Shown in pieces: positions 24,846 through 34,057 of a DNA stretch of 40,786 nucleotides (positions within the stretch are counted from its first letter, which is position 1; the number at the start of each line of letters is the position of its first letter). The notes below the pieces were generated by a model. The model saw nothing but the letters and a program-made list of their open reading frames with translations. It did no database searches and was not told the origin of the DNA. The stretch is taken from assembly GCA_024742575.1 (NCBI GenBank), contig JANSYF010000028.1, forward strand, positions 1 through 40,786, given 5' to 3'. The DNA comes from Paracoccaceae bacterium. GTDB lineage: Bacteria > Pseudomonadota > Alphaproteobacteria > Rhodobacterales > Rhodobacteraceae. The position numbers and the translations under genes are program-made.

Positions 24846-25508
24846 TTATTTCCTGGGCCCCCGGCTGAACACCATTTTCTGGTTCGCCAGCTTTTCCCGT
24901 GCCCCCGTCCACGCATAGCATAAAAGTGCTGGGTTCTGATCTGCGACCGTGATGCGGTGGCGCTGTTCAGGTGGGTTGAAGATCAGCGATCCCGGAGCAT
25001 AAACGCCCTGATCGTTTTCGGACACTGCACCAGACAAGCAGATATAGCTTTCGGATATCCCATCATGCGCATGTGCCGGATAGGTGCAGCCCGGCGCAAA
25101 CAGGACCAGACCAAGGATCACCTCGTCGGTGATCACCGGCCCGGTTGGTCCGACCAGTTCGGCATAGGCGTATTTCCGTTCCAAACCGCGAGGCACTTTT
25201 TCATAGCCGTATTGCCATACAAGATGTGACTGCACGCTTTCCAATGCGCGAATGAAAGGCGCGTGGCGCTCCATCCGGCCATTGTCGAGTGCACGCCGCC
25301 AATGCGCTGTCACTGGTTTGGAAAGCGCCGCGTGTTCCTGTACCTCGGCATTCGCTTTGATTACGCGGCTGATCCCATCACGTACGGTTTTCTGGTGGCT
25401 ACGGATCTTTGCGCTGCCGCCTGCGGACAGCCTGCGATAAAGCTCGTAGTAGTCGCGCAAAAGATAAAGCCAGTCTGGGCGGTCCTGTAGACGCGTTTGC
25501 TCTGTCAT
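24846..25508 (-). CDS. dddL: Dimethylsulfoniopropionate lyase, DddL type
   Basis: The 220-residue protein is a cupin-type DMSP lyase by my reading. It has an N-terminal helical part (WLYLLRDYYELYRRLSAGGS) and then a cupin core. Likely metal ligands are His146 and His148 in PAHAHDG, Glu153 in ISESYICLSG and His184 in PPEQRHRI. The stretch RKYAYAELVGPTGPV and the ending LLCYAWTG fit DddL of Sulfitobacter and Rhodobacter, about 220-235 residues. DddL splits DMSP into dimethylsulfide and acrylate. The gene lies on the opposite strand between fabA (11 bases away, convergent) and fabB. No acrylate-handling genes are near. DddQ or DddW relatives are the alternative, but length and motifs favour DddL. 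Confidence 0.87.
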   Translation of the reverse strand: MTEQTRLQDRPDWLYLLRDYYELYRRLSAGGSAKIRSHQKTVRDGISRVIKANAEVQEHAALSKPVTAHWRRALDNGRMERHAPFIRALESVQSHLVWQYGYEKVPRGLERKYAYAELVGPTGPVITDEVILGLVLFAPGCTYPAHAHDGISESYICLSGAVSENDQGVYAPGSLIFNPPEQRHRITVADQNPALLCYAWTGAREKLANQKMVFSRGPRK

Positions 25509-25781
25509 GATCAATCCCTGTCCGACCCGTGCGATGTGCGCGTTGTGTCGTGATTCTGAAGGTAGGGCGCAAGACAAAATTGCCGGGTAGATGCACCATA
25601 GAGGCATAATATCGCACGAGTTTATGTTGTGTGTTCGCAAGCCCAGACGTTCTGCCGCATATCAGGGCACACATTGGCGATTTTGTCCGAGACAGCCCGG
25701 ACCAGCACGTCGCATCCAATCTGCTTGCCCCACCCCCCTGCCTTCCCCTACACACGCATGCAACAATTGTAAGGAGCCGTG

Positions 25782-27011
25782 ATGCGCCGTGTTGTCGTGA
25801 CAGGATTAGGAATTGTTTCATCTATCGGAAACAATGCCGAAGAGGTGGCCGCGAGCCTGAAGGCAGGTCGCTCGGGAATAACCGCGAATGCCGATATGGC
25901 TGAACATGGGTTCCGGTCGCAGGTTGCCGGGGCAATTGATCTCAACCTGGCCGATCATGTGGACAAGCGCACGCTGCGGTTCATGGGGCCGGGCGCGGCT
26001 TATGCGCATATCGCGATGGGGCAGGCGATTGAGGATGCCGGGCTTTCACCGGAGGACGTGGTGAACCCGATGACGGGTTTGATCGCAGGATCGGGAGGGC
26101 CGTCGACCAGTGCGATGCTGACCGCACACCAGTCCGTGCTGAGCACAGGTGCGACAAAACGGATCGGGCCGTTCGCGGTGCCCAAAACCATGTCGTCGAC
26201 GGTCAGCGCCAACCTTGCGACGGCCTACCAGATCAAGGGCATGAACTTTTCGATCACCTCGGCCTGTTCGACGTCGCTACATTGCATCGGCATGGCGGCA
26301 CAACAGGTGGCGTTGGGGATGCAGGACGTGATGTTCGCGGGCGGTGGCGAAGAACTGGACTGGACGCTGTCCTGTCTGTTCGACGCGATGGGCGCGATGT
26401 CGTCGAAATACAATGATACACCCGACAAAGCGTCGCGGGCCTTTGATGCAGGTCGCGATGGGTTCGTGATCTCGGGTGGTGGTGCGATCGTCGTGCTGGA
26501 ACCGCTGGAGCGGGCCTTGGCGCGCGGTGCCACGATCTATGCCGAAGTGACCGGGTTTTCTGCCACCTCGGACGGCGCCGACATGGTGGCACCATCGGGC
26601 GAGGGTGGCGAACGCGCGATGCGCGGCGCGCTCAAGTCGCTGCCGGATGGTCGCAAAGTTAGTTACATCAATGCGCATGGCACTTCGACGCCCGTGGGCG
26701 ATGTGGGCGAAATCGAAGCGGTGCGACGCGTCTTTGGTGATGGATCGACACCGCCAGTGAGTTCCACCAAATCAATGACCGGGCACAGCCAAGGGGCGAC
26801 AGGTGCGCAAGAGGCGATCTATTGTCTGCTTGCGCTTCGGGATGATTTCATCATTCCGTCGATCAACGTGGAAACGCTGGATCCGGCGCTAAAGCCGCAA
26901 GAGATCGCAACAGCGCTGGTGGAAAATGCAGGTCTTGATACAGTGATGACCAACTCCTTTGGGTTTGGCGGCACCAACGGGTCGATGTTGTTGTCGAAAT
27001 ACATGGATTGA
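25782..27011 (+). CDS. fabB: 3-oxoacyl-ACP synthase I
   Basis: The 409-residue protein has the Cys-His-His triad of elongating condensing enzymes: Cys162 in SACSTSLHC, His299 in [12 protein letters not shown] and His335 in [15 protein letters not shown]. It starts [18 protein letters not shown]. FabB elongates acyl-ACP including the unsaturated branch and works with FabA. The ATG at 25782 has AAGGAG 5 bases upstream, better than the GTG at 25779. FabI follows 2 bases after its stop. Confidence 0.96.
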   Translation: MRRVVVTGLGIVSSIGNNAEEVAASLKAGRSGITANADMAEHGFRSQVAGAIDLNLADHVDKRTLRFMGPGAAYAHIAMGQAIEDAGLSPEDVVNPMTGLIAGSGGPSTSAMLTAHQSVLSTGATKRIGPFAVPKTMSSTVSANLATAYQIKGMNFSITSACSTSLHCIGMAAQQVALGMQDVMFAGGGEELDWTLSCLFDAMGAMSSKYNDTPDKASRAFDAGRDGFVISGGGAIVVLEPLERALARGATIYAEVTGFSATSDGADMVAPSGEGGERAMRGALKSLPDGRKVSYINAHGTSTPVGDVGEIEAVRRVFGDGSTPPVSSTKSMTGHSQGATGAQEAIYCLLALRDDFIIPSINVETLDPALKPQEIATALVENAGLDTVMTNSFGFGGTNGSMLLSKYMD

Positions 27012-27013
27012 AC

Positions 27014-27805
27014 ATGGCAGGACAATTAAAGGGCAAGCGCGGCCTAATCATGGGCGTCGCGAACGAACGCTCCATCGCGTGGGGCATCGCCAAGGCGATG
27101 GCCGAGGCCGGGGCAGAGCTTGCCTTTACCTATCAGGGCGAAGCGTTTGGCAAACGGCTCGAACCTCTGGCGCAAAGCCTTGGATCGGACTTTATGGTCG
27201 ATGTGGACGTGACGGATGATGCGTCCCTTGACGCGGCATTCGATCAGCTTGCTGCGCGCTGGCCGACGATTGATTTCCTTGTCCATGCCATCGCGTTCTC
27301 CGACAAGTCGGAATTGCAGGGGCGTATTCTTAATACCAGCCGTGCCAACTTTAAGAATTCGCTCGATATTTCGGCCTACAGCTTTATCGACGTGGCCCGA
27401 CGGGCGCATCCGCTCATGGTCGAGAATGGCGGCACGCTGCTAACGCTGACCTATATGGGCTCGACGCGCGTGACACCCAGCTACAATGTGATGGGCGTGG
27501 CCAAGGCCGCGTTGGAGGCCTCGGTGCGCTATCTTGCGAACGATCTTGGTCCAGAAGGCATCCGCGTCAATGCAATCAGCCCTGGCCCGATGAAGACGCT
27601 TGCTGGTGCCGCCATTGGTGGCGCGCGCAAAACCTACAAGCATACTGACCAGAACGCGCCGCTCCGGTCGAATGCGACACTCGAGGCGGTGGGGGGCACG
27701 GCGGTTTATCTGGCCTCAGACGCCGGTGCTTGCACGACGGGCGAAATCGTCCGCGTCGATGGCGGCTTCCACGTTTTGGGTATGCCGCAGTTCGAGCATC
27801 TTTAA
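27014..27805 (+). CDS. fabI: Enoyl-ACP reductase (NADH)
   Basis: The 263-residue protein is a FabI-type short-chain dehydrogenase. GVANERSIAWGIA holds the nucleotide-binding loop. The catalytic residues are Tyr147 (LTYMGS), Tyr157 (SYNVMG) and Lys164 (VAKAALEAS), with the Y-x6-K spacing of FabI. It reduces trans-2-enoyl-ACP in each elongation round and is the target class of triclosan. The ATG at 27014 is preferred over the TTG at 27008, which overlaps the fabB stop. It is co-transcribed with fabB. Confidence 0.96.
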   Translation: MAGQLKGKRGLIMGVANERSIAWGIAKAMAEAGAELAFTYQGEAFGKRLEPLAQSLGSDFMVDVDVTDDASLDAAFDQLAARWPTIDFLVHAIAFSDKSELQGRILNTSRANFKNSLDISAYSFIDVARRAHPLMVENGGTLLTLTYMGSTRVTPSYNVMGVAKAALEASVRYLANDLGPEGIRVNAISPGPMKTLAGAAIGGARKTYKHTDQNAPLRSNATLEAVGGTAVYLASDAGACTTGEIVRVDGGFHVLGMPQFEHL

Positions 27806-27863
27806 CCAGGCTGGGAACTCTCGCGTGAATTGACCGTTGTCTTCCCCAAAGGAGACACGTCAA

Positions 27864-28538
27864 ATGACACACACGCTGACGCTGCAAAGCATCGAACCCG
27901 TGACCCATGACACTCACCATCTGGTGTTCAACAAACCGGATGGATTTGACTACACCCCCGGTCAGGCCTGCGATTTCGCACTGGCCAAGGACGGATGGCG
28001 TGACAAGAAACGCCCGTTTACCTTTACCGGCCTCCCCACCGATTCAACTTTGGAATTCGTAATCAAGTCGTATCCCGACCATGATGGCGTGACTAAACAG
28101 ATCGCCAAGATGCAGATGACCGATCAGGCCGTGATCAGCGATCCGTGGGGGGCGATTGAAGACAAGGGGCCGGGCGTATTCATCGCAGGTGGTGCCGGGA
28201 TCACTCCGTTCATCGCCGTGCTGAAACGTCGTCTGCAGACCCACGGCACGCTTGAGGATTGCCAACTTGTCTTTTCCAACAAGTCGGAAAAGGACATCAT
28301 TCTGCGCGATGCTTTCACATCTATGCCGGGCCTCAAGTGTCACTTCGTGGTGACAGATGACCCTGACAGTGAATTTGCGCGTGGTCAGATCGACAGGGAT
28401 TATCTTGCTCCCGTCGTGGGCCAAGCAGACGGTCCCATCTATATCTGTGGACCAGTGCCAATGATCGAAGACATATCCAAGTCTCTGAAAGAATTGGATG
28501 TTTCCGAGGATCGAATTGTCACCGAAGATCTGGACTGA
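27864..28538 (+). CDS. FAD/NAD(P)-binding flavodoxin reductase-like protein
   Basis: The 224-residue protein has a ferredoxin-NADP reductase fold: an FAD-binding barrel with KRPFTFTG (the RxYS/T-like site) and a nucleotide-binding domain starting GVFIAGGAGITPFIAVL and ending YICGPVPMIEDI. No iron-sulfur ligands are seen, so it needs a separate electron acceptor such as flavodoxin or an oxygenase. A good GGAGA site is 8 bases before the ATG. It follows fabI by 58 bases on the same strand. Whether it serves lipid metabolism is unknown. Confidence 0.87.
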   Translation: MTHTLTLQSIEPVTHDTHHLVFNKPDGFDYTPGQACDFALAKDGWRDKKRPFTFTGLPTDSTLEFVIKSYPDHDGVTKQIAKMQMTDQAVISDPWGAIEDKGPGVFIAGGAGITPFIAVLKRRLQTHGTLEDCQLVFSNKSEKDIILRDAFTSMPGLKCHFVVTDDPDSEFARGQIDRDYLAPVVGQADGPIYICGPVPMIEDISKSLKELDVSEDRIVTEDLD

Positions 28539-28641
28539 TCCGTTTCCGCAAAAATTTTAACCGTCCGCCGGACCGTTCGGCAGGCGCACGTCATATGGGG
28601 CGCTGTAGTTCAAAGTTGCAGGCCCAACGAGGTAAGTTACG

Positions 28642-29664
28642 ATGGACAGAGAAGTGTCTTTTCAACCCGGCGATATTAGCGAGCAAGATGCGACTGCGAT
28701 ATTCAGCGCATCTACCGTTGCAATGGTGCTGACCAATCCGCGCTTGCCCGACAATCCAGTTGTTTACGTTAATCGCGCCTTCGAGCGGCTTACTGGCTAT
28801 ACGTCCGATATGGCGCTGGGTCGGAATTGTCGCTTTCTGCAGGGTGATCAAACCTCTGAAATGGCATTGCAGGACTTGCGAAGCGCAATCAAAAACCGCG
28901 AGGAAATCTCGACGGTGCTCACGAATATTCGCTCCAACGGCGAGGCGTTTTTGAACGCGCTTCTGATTTCTCCTGTGGTCGATGACGACGGAGAACTGGT
29001 CTATTTCGTCGGTCTGCAAAGCGAGGTTGCCAACGACAAACAGGCGGAACGGCTCAAGCAGTTTGAAACTGTCATGGCTGAGATCCAGCATCGGGTGAAA
29101 AACCACCTGTCCATGATCCTTGGTCTGATCCGGATGAAGGCACGCAAAAGCAAAGCCCCCGAAGAATACAAGGATTTGTCCCGCCGCATAGAAAGCCTGC
29201 AATTGCTGTACGAAGAAATGTCAGCTGCCGCGCTTGAACGCAATGACGGCAAGATCAAGCTGGGTGCCTATCTCGGCCGGGTGGCAAATGCGATTGCGTA
29301 TCTCGACAGCCGTCCGGGTGTACGGATGAACATCCATGTTGAGCCGCTTATGGTCGATACGGAAACCGCTGTGCGCATTGGGCTAATTTTGTCCGAAGTT
29401 CTGACCAACGCAATGCAGCATGCGTTCCGCGACCAGAAATCTGGTCTTGTGGAGCTGCGTGTCATGCGCACCGATAATGGCGGAATGCGCGCCATGGTCA
29501 CGGATGATGGTGTTGGCTTGCCGGAAAACGTGACGTGGCCAAATTCCGAAGGGCTTGGTGGCCGTATTGTTCAAGGCCTCTGCGACGGTCTGGATGCCAC
29601 GCTCCAAGTCGCACGAGGCGCGGTCGGAACTATTGTTACGCTTGACGTGCCGGCGGCGGATTGA
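28642..29664 (+). CDS. LOV-domain blue-light sensor histidine kinase
   Basis: The 340-residue protein has an N-terminal LOV (PAS) domain with the flavin-adduct motif GRNCRFLQGDQT; Cys63 is the photoactive cysteine. A HisKA_2-type dimerisation segment follows with phospho-accepting His150 in EIQHRVKNHLSMILGL. The ATPase domain has SEVLTNAMQH (Glu252, Asn256), TDDGVGLP and EGLGGRIVQGL. Such kinases respond to blue light and usually signal to a response regulator of the general stress or PhyR type. No response regulator is adjacent, so the partner is unknown. It has no membrane segment and should be cytoplasmic. Confidence 0.95.
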   Translation: MDREVSFQPGDISEQDATAIFSASTVAMVLTNPRLPDNPVVYVNRAFERLTGYTSDMALGRNCRFLQGDQTSEMALQDLRSAIKNREEISTVLTNIRSNGEAFLNALLISPVVDDDGELVYFVGLQSEVANDKQAERLKQFETVMAEIQHRVKNHLSMILGLIRMKARKSKAPEEYKDLSRRIESLQLLYEEMSAAALERNDGKIKLGAYLGRVANAIAYLDSRPGVRMNIHVEPLMVDTETAVRIGLILSEVLTNAMQHAFRDQKSGLVELRVMRTDNGGMRAMVTDDGVGLPENVTWPNSEGLGGRIVQGLCDGLDATLQVARGAVGTIVTLDVPAAD

Positions 29665-29670
29665 ACCGAT

Positions 29671-30537
29671 CTAGAACCACTGGCCTGATTCCATCAGCCC
29701 AAGATCCAACAATTGTCGCGAATGCCATTCGAACGGCACCGAATTGTGCCATCGGAACGTTTCGATCTCATACGCTGATCCGGGATTACGCTTTAGCGCC
29801 TTCGCTGTGCGGAACGTTGCAACCGCCGCTGTCAGGTTGTTGTGCCACGGACAGGCATAGGTGTTGTATTCTTCGTCATTGAACGTGTGATCCGCCCGCA
29901 ATTCCAACCCTGGTTTTGTACGAAACAGTGCAATGCGGTCGATCTTCCGGCGCTCAGGCGGGACATGCTCTTCGTAGCGCCACCGCAAGCCGCCAAAGAA
30001 ATCCAGCTGACGCTCCTTGGGATAGGTTGTTGCAGGATCGTTGCGCCCCAGCGCGTAATACCCGGATCGGTCGATATAGGCGTCGTCGATGCTGACAGCG
30101 TTCGGGTAAGTTTCAAGGTCGCCTGCGTACAGGTCAATGGCGTAACACAACATCGCATCGCGGCGTTCCTCGGTATGAAACGCCAGCATTTCGCCGATCG
30201 TCCGGGTCTCGCAAAACGGAAAGAACAGGTATTCGGCGTTATAACACACATACATCCATATGCCCGGAGCTTTGGCGATGATCGCATTTACGACGTCCTC
30301 GCGGTTGCCCTTGCGTGACATGTCACTGTCAACGCGGACAGCCTGTTCGGCAATATCTTCAGCCAGATCGAACTCAGCCGGCATGAACACGATATTGGCC
30401 GTGAAGCCTAAATGCATGTTGTGCCGCAGCGTCGTGTCAATCTCGACAGCGTCTTCCGCAAAGACCAATGCAATCGGCCCCTTGGCCAATGTGCCCGGAG
30501 CGTTGGAAAGAAATTCAGTGATGCCTGCGTAGTGCAT
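29671..30537 (-). CDS. Conserved protein of unknown function, possibly glycosyltransferase-like
   Basis: The 288-residue protein begins MHYAGITEFLSNAPG. It lacks a signal peptide or membrane span. Notable segments are RVDSDMSRKGNRED, GIWMYVCYNAEYLFFPF, ERQLDFFGGLRWRYEEHVP and CPWHNNLTAAVATF. The acidic DSD and the later His-rich end vaguely resemble GT2-type glycosyltransferases, but I cannot support that call. I chose the ATG at 30537 because GAGGG lies just upstream; longer frames run into the miaB antisense. It converges with the LOV kinase gene and diverges from miaB. Confidence 0.75.
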   Translation of the reverse strand: MHYAGITEFLSNAPGTLAKGPIALVFAEDAVEIDTTLRHNMHLGFTANIVFMPAEFDLAEDIAEQAVRVDSDMSRKGNREDVVNAIIAKAPGIWMYVCYNAEYLFFPFCETRTIGEMLAFHTEERRDAMLCYAIDLYAGDLETYPNAVSIDDAYIDRSGYYALGRNDPATTYPKERQLDFFGGLRWRYEEHVPPERRKIDRIALFRTKPGLELRADHTFNDEEYNTYACPWHNNLTAAVATFRTAKALKRNPGSAYEIETFRWHNSVPFEWHSRQLLDLGLMESGQWF

Positions 30538-30651
30538 AAAGGGCCCTCTGCGGGTGTTTCGCACAGAGTCGGTGAAAAAACCGTGCATTGCAAGACAGGG
30601 GTGACATGCGGTATCGGCACGCCCTGAACCCTGCCCCCGGAGGATTGGCCC

Positions 30652-31974
30652 ATGTCCGAACCGAAGAAGCTTTATATCAAGACCTACGGTTGTCAGATGA
30701 ACGTCTATGACAGCGAACGCATGGCCGAAGCGCTGGGTGGGCAGGGCTATGTCGAGACGCAGTCGCCTGACGACGCGGATATGATCCTCCTCAACACCTG
30801 CCACATCAGGGAAAAGGCGGCGGAAAAGGTTTATTCCGAACTGGGCCGCTACAAAGGGCTCAAGGCGGAAAAGCCGGATCTCAAGATCGGGGTCGCAGGC
30901 TGTGTCGCTCAAGCCGAGGGGCAAGAAATCATGCGCCGACAGCCGATGGTCGATCTGGTGGTTGGCCCGCAAAGCTATCACCGCCTGCCGGAACTTGAGG
31001 CGAAGACGCGCAAAGGTGAAAAGGCGCTCGACACCGATTTCCCCGAAGAGGACAAATTCGAGGTTCTGAAAAACCGCCCCAAAGCCAGGCGCGGGCCGAC
31101 TGCGTTCCTGACAGTGCAAGAAGGCTGCGATAAATTCTGCGCCTTTTGCGTCGTACCTTACACGCGCGGTGCCGAAGTCAGCCGCCCCGCTGACCGAATC
31201 CTGACCGAGGCGCGCGATCTGGTCGAACGCGGCGTGCGCGAAATCACTTTGCTGGGCCAGAACGTCAATGCGTATCACGGCGCAGGTGAGGGCGGTGACT
31301 GGTCGCTCGCGCGTTTGATCTGGGCGCTCAATGACATTGACGAGCTAAAGCGCATCCGCTTCACCACCAGCCATCCCAACGACATGACCGATGAATTGAT
31401 TGAGGCACACGCAAGCTGTCCCAAACTGATGCCATACCTACATCTACCTGTGCAGTCCGGATCGGACCGTATTCTCAAGCGGATGAACCGCCAGCATACG
31501 GCTGAAAGCTACCTCGCGATCATCGAAAAACTGCGTGCCGCGCGGCCCGATTTGCTGCTGTCCGGTGATTTCATCGTCGGTTTCCCGGAAGAAACCGAAG
31601 AAGATTTCCAGGCCACGCTCGATATCATCCGTGCGTCGAAATACGGCTACGCCTACAGCTTCAAATACTCCACCCGCCCCGGCACCCCGGCGGCTGAACG
31701 TGACCAACTGCCCGAAGACGTCAAAGATGACCGTCTGCAACGTTTGCAGGCGCTGATCACCGAGCAGCAAAAGGCAGCACAGGACGCAATGGTCGGCAAG
31801 GAAGTAGGCGTTCTGTTCGAAAAGCCGGGCCGCTTGCCGGGCCAGATGGTGGGCAAGTCCGACCACCTTCATGCTGTCCACGTCGAGGCCGATGGGCTCA
31901 ATCCCGGTGACCTGCGCCGCGTGAAGATCATCGACTCTGGGCGCAACTCTCTCAAGGGGGCGTTGGTAGAATGA
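30652..31974 (+). CDS. miaB: tRNA-2-methylthio-N6-dimethylallyladenosine synthase
   Basis: The 440-residue protein has all MiaB features: the N-terminal cluster-binding domain with Cys14 (KTYGCQMN), Cys50 (LLNTCHIRE) and Cys84 (GVAGCVAQ), then the radical-SAM motif Cys159-x3-Cys163-x2-Cys166 ([10 protein letters not shown]), and a C-terminal TRAM domain. It methylthiolates i6A37 in tRNAs that read UNN codons. An excellent GGAGG site is 9 bases before the ATG. Length is normal. Confidence 0.97.
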   Translation: MSEPKKLYIKTYGCQMNVYDSERMAEALGGQGYVETQSPDDADMILLNTCHIREKAAEKVYSELGRYKGLKAEKPDLKIGVAGCVAQAEGQEIMRRQPMVDLVVGPQSYHRLPELEAKTRKGEKALDTDFPEEDKFEVLKNRPKARRGPTAFLTVQEGCDKFCAFCVVPYTRGAEVSRPADRILTEARDLVERGVREITLLGQNVNAYHGAGEGGDWSLARLIWALNDIDELKRIRFTTSHPNDMTDELIEAHASCPKLMPYLHLPVQSGSDRILKRMNRQHTAESYLAIIEKLRAARPDLLLSGDFIVGFPEETEEDFQATLDIIRASKYGYAYSFKYSTRPGTPAAERDQLPEDVKDDRLQRLQALITEQQKAAQDAMVGKEVGVLFEKPGRLPGQMVGKSDHLHAVHVEADGLNPGDLRRVKIIDSGRNSLKGALVE

Positions 31975-32004
31975 CACATCATCTAAGGGTGTGCCGCGAT
32001 ATAT

Positions 32005-32017
32005 AGAGGTTACCTCT
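32005..32017. repeat. Short perfect palindrome upstream of the OmpA-like gene
   Basis: AGAGGT (32005-32010), a T, then ACCTCT (32012-32017) form a perfect dyad in the 131-base gap between miaB and the OmpA-like gene. It may be an operator or a small hairpin near the end of miaB. Nothing else clear is seen in the gap. Confidence 0.35.
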
Positions 32018-32105
32018 TTCCTGTACCGCAGTCTTTGGTAGTATGACCTGAATCGGATGGTTTGCGCCTCATCAAGGTGCGGCGTCATAGTCGGGGGATG
32101 CGGAA

Positions 32106-32636
32106 ATGATAGGGCGTTTGTCCGCAATGGTTTTAAGCGTCGCGCTGGCCGTGCCCGTGATGGGAACAGCACAGCAAAGCGAACGCTATGTCCCCGGCAT
32201 TTGGATTGACCCCGATGGCTGTGAACACTGGGTCATGGATGATGGTGTCGAAGGCTTCATGAGCCCTCATCTTCGCCGCAATGGCACGCCTGTGTGTCAC
32301 ACGGTAAGCCGCTGTGCGATTGTCCCAACAGATACAATGTTCGCAACCGGCAGTGCCACTATCGCGCCGGGCGGTGCGAACAGCCTGCGCAGTTTCTTCG
32401 CGTCAAACCGCGCCAATGGCTTCGTCATTGAAGGCCACACCGACAGCCGCGCGTCTGACGCGTCGAACATGGCCCTTAGTGAACGGCGTGCCAAGGCGGT
32501 TGCCCAGATTGCCCAGCAGGCCGGTGCGCGTGTCTATTCGGTGCGGGGTTTCGGCGAAAGCCGCCCCATCGCAAACAATGCAACCGCCGCCGGAATGGCC
32601 GATAATCGCCGGGTGGAAATCCTGTGCCTGCGCTGA
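32106..32636 (+). CDS. OmpA-family peptidoglycan-binding envelope protein
   Basis: The 176-residue protein has a signal peptide (cleavage near AVPVMGTAQQ), a Cys-containing module at residues 31-64 (GIWIDPDGCEHW ... PVC), and a C-terminal OmpA-like domain with IEGHTDSRASDASNMALSERR and GFGESRPIANN, ending NRRVEILCLR. The OmpA-like domain binds peptidoglycan non-covalently, so the protein should sit in the periplasm. The first module recurs in the next gene, a small lipoprotein. The two genes are 11 bases apart and probably co-transcribed. Confidence 0.9.
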   Translation: MIGRLSAMVLSVALAVPVMGTAQQSERYVPGIWIDPDGCEHWVMDDGVEGFMSPHLRRNGTPVCHTVSRCAIVPTDTMFATGSATIAPGGANSLRSFFASNRANGFVIEGHTDSRASDASNMALSERRAKAVAQIAQQAGARVYSVRGFGESRPIANNATAAGMADNRRVEILCLR

Positions 32637-32647
32637 GGAAACCCGCC

Positions 32648-32944
32648 ATGGTCCGTGTTGTCACCCTTGTTGGCCTTTGCGCCCTACTCGCAGGATGCGA
32701 AAACGTCGGCGAGATCAAAAGTGTGGATCGGGGTTTTGACAGCAAACCGCTAAGCCAGCTTCAGGCTGGTATCTGGATCGACCCGAACGGCTGTGACCAC
32801 TGGATCATTGATGACGGAGTCGAGGGGTATCTTTCGCCACGGCTTGATCCCAAAGGCAAGCCCGTCTGTTCGGGCAACGCCGCAGAGCGAAACACCGCGA
32901 TTGGTGATTTCAAAGGTGGGTCCTCGTTCGGAGACGTATTGTGA
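32648..32944 (+). CDS. Small lipoprotein sharing a module with the upstream OmpA-like protein
   Basis: The 98-residue protein has a lipoprotein signal with lipobox LLAGC (Cys17). Residues 41-74 (GIWIDPNGCDHW ... PVC) closely match residues 31-64 of the upstream OmpA-like protein, including both cysteines and the HW pair. After the module there is only a short tail (GDFKGGSSFGDVL), so it looks like the module without an OmpA domain. It should be membrane-anchored by lipid. The module's function is unknown to me; the two cysteines could form a disulfide. Confidence 0.82.
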   Translation: MVRVVTLVGLCALLAGCENVGEIKSVDRGFDSKPLSQLQAGIWIDPNGCDHWIIDDGVEGYLSPRLDPKGKPVCSGNAAERNTAIGDFKGGSSFGDVL

Positions 32945-33019
32945 CGGAAAGGGTGACCGCTTGCACTGCGTGATGGAACTTGCCACCCTGTTCTCGACAC
33001 CCTTGCACCGGAGACCCGC

Positions 33020-33997
33020 GTGACCACAGACACCTTGTCAGAAGCGCTTGTAGAATTTCCAGATAACCGTTTGCTCATCGACCTTTGCGGTGAATACGAC
33101 CGTAACCTCACCGAAATCGAAACCCGGCTTGGGGTGCAAATCCTCCGCCGCGGGAATCAGTTGGCCATCCATGGCGAACCCGAGGCCCAATCCGAAGCCC
33201 GTGAAGTGCTGATGGCGCTCTACCAAAGGCTCGAACAAGGGCGCAGCGTGTCCCCTGGCGACATCGATCGCGAATTTCGCATGGCCCCGGAAGAGGTGGG
33301 TCCCGATACGCAGATCGAAATGTTCGAAGGCGGCCCGGTTGAAATCAAAACTCGCAAGAAGCTGGTCGAACCGCGCACCGATGCGCAAAAGGCTTATGTC
33401 CGCTCCTTGTTCGAAAACGAACTCGCCTTTGGTATCGGCCCGGCAGGAACCGGTAAGACCTATCTGGCCGTGGCGGTTGGTGTGAACATGTTCATCACCG
33501 GACAAGTTGACAAAATCATCCTCAGCCGTCCGGCAGTCGAAGCGGGCGAAAAGCTGGGCTATCTGCCTGGCGATATGAAGGACAAGGTCGACCCTTACAT
33601 GCAGCCGCTTTATGACGCGCTGAATGATTTCCTGCCGGGCAAGCAATTGGCTAAGATGATTGAAGAGAAAGTCATCGAAATTGCCCCTTTGGCTTTCATG
33701 CGCGGACGTACTCTGTCCAATGCGTTTGTGGTTCTGGACGAAGCCCAGAACGCCACCTCCATGCAGATGAAGATGTTCCTGACCCGCCTTGGCGAAGGAT
33801 CGCGCATGGTGATCACCGGCGACCGCACCCAAATTGACCTGCCCCGCGGCGTGGCGTCGGGCCTGTCAGACGCGGAAAGGTTGCTCAAGACTATTCCAAA
33901 GATCAGCTTCAATTATTTCACATCCAAAGACGTGGTGCGCCATCCGCTTGTGGCAGCAATCATTGAAGCCTACGAAAAAGACGCGGAAACGCCCTGA
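33020..33997 (+). CDS. phoH: PhoH family ATPase
   Basis: The 325-residue protein has the PhoH P-loop (GIGPAGTGKTYLAVA, residues 138-152) and Walker B FVVLDEAQN, plus RPAVEAGEKLGYLPGDMKDKV and GVASGLSDAERLL. The start is a GTG at 33020 with CGGAG upstream. PhoH-like ATPases next to ybeY are widely conserved and linked to RNA metabolism. An extragenic repeat with a hairpin follows before ybeY. Confidence 0.95.
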   Translation: MTTDTLSEALVEFPDNRLLIDLCGEYDRNLTEIETRLGVQILRRGNQLAIHGEPEAQSEAREVLMALYQRLEQGRSVSPGDIDREFRMAPEEVGPDTQIEMFEGGPVEIKTRKKLVEPRTDAQKAYVRSLFENELAFGIGPAGTGKTYLAVAVGVNMFITGQVDKIILSRPAVEAGEKLGYLPGDMKDKVDPYMQPLYDALNDFLPGKQLAKMIEEKVIEIAPLAFMRGRTLSNAFVVLDEAQNATSMQMKMFLTRLGEGSRMVITGDRTQIDLPRGVASGLSDAERLLKTIPKISFNYFTSKDVVRHPLVAAIIEAYEKDAETP

Positions 33998-33999
33998 TC

Positions 34000-34046
34000 T
34001 TCATCTTGCCAAATAAACTCCGGGGGATTGGGGGCAGAGCCCCCAA
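34000..34046 (+). repeat. Extragenic repeat-like element with GC hairpin
   Basis: An AT-richer part (CATCTTGCCAAATAAACTCC, up to 34021) is followed by GGGGGATTGGGGGC, and a perfect 8-bp hairpin: TTGGGGGC (34028-34035), AGA, GCCCCCAA (34039-34046). I recall this general pattern recurring between genes in Roseobacter-group genomes, but I see only one copy in this window. No T-tract follows on the plus strand, so it is not a simple terminator of phoH. Confidence 0.5.
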
Positions 34047-34057
34047 AGAAAAAAGCA

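Noticed and set aside
34028..34046. The GC hairpin behind phoH as a rho-independent terminator
   Set aside because: On the plus strand it is followed by an A-rich run, not T residues, so it does not fit an intrinsic terminator for phoH.
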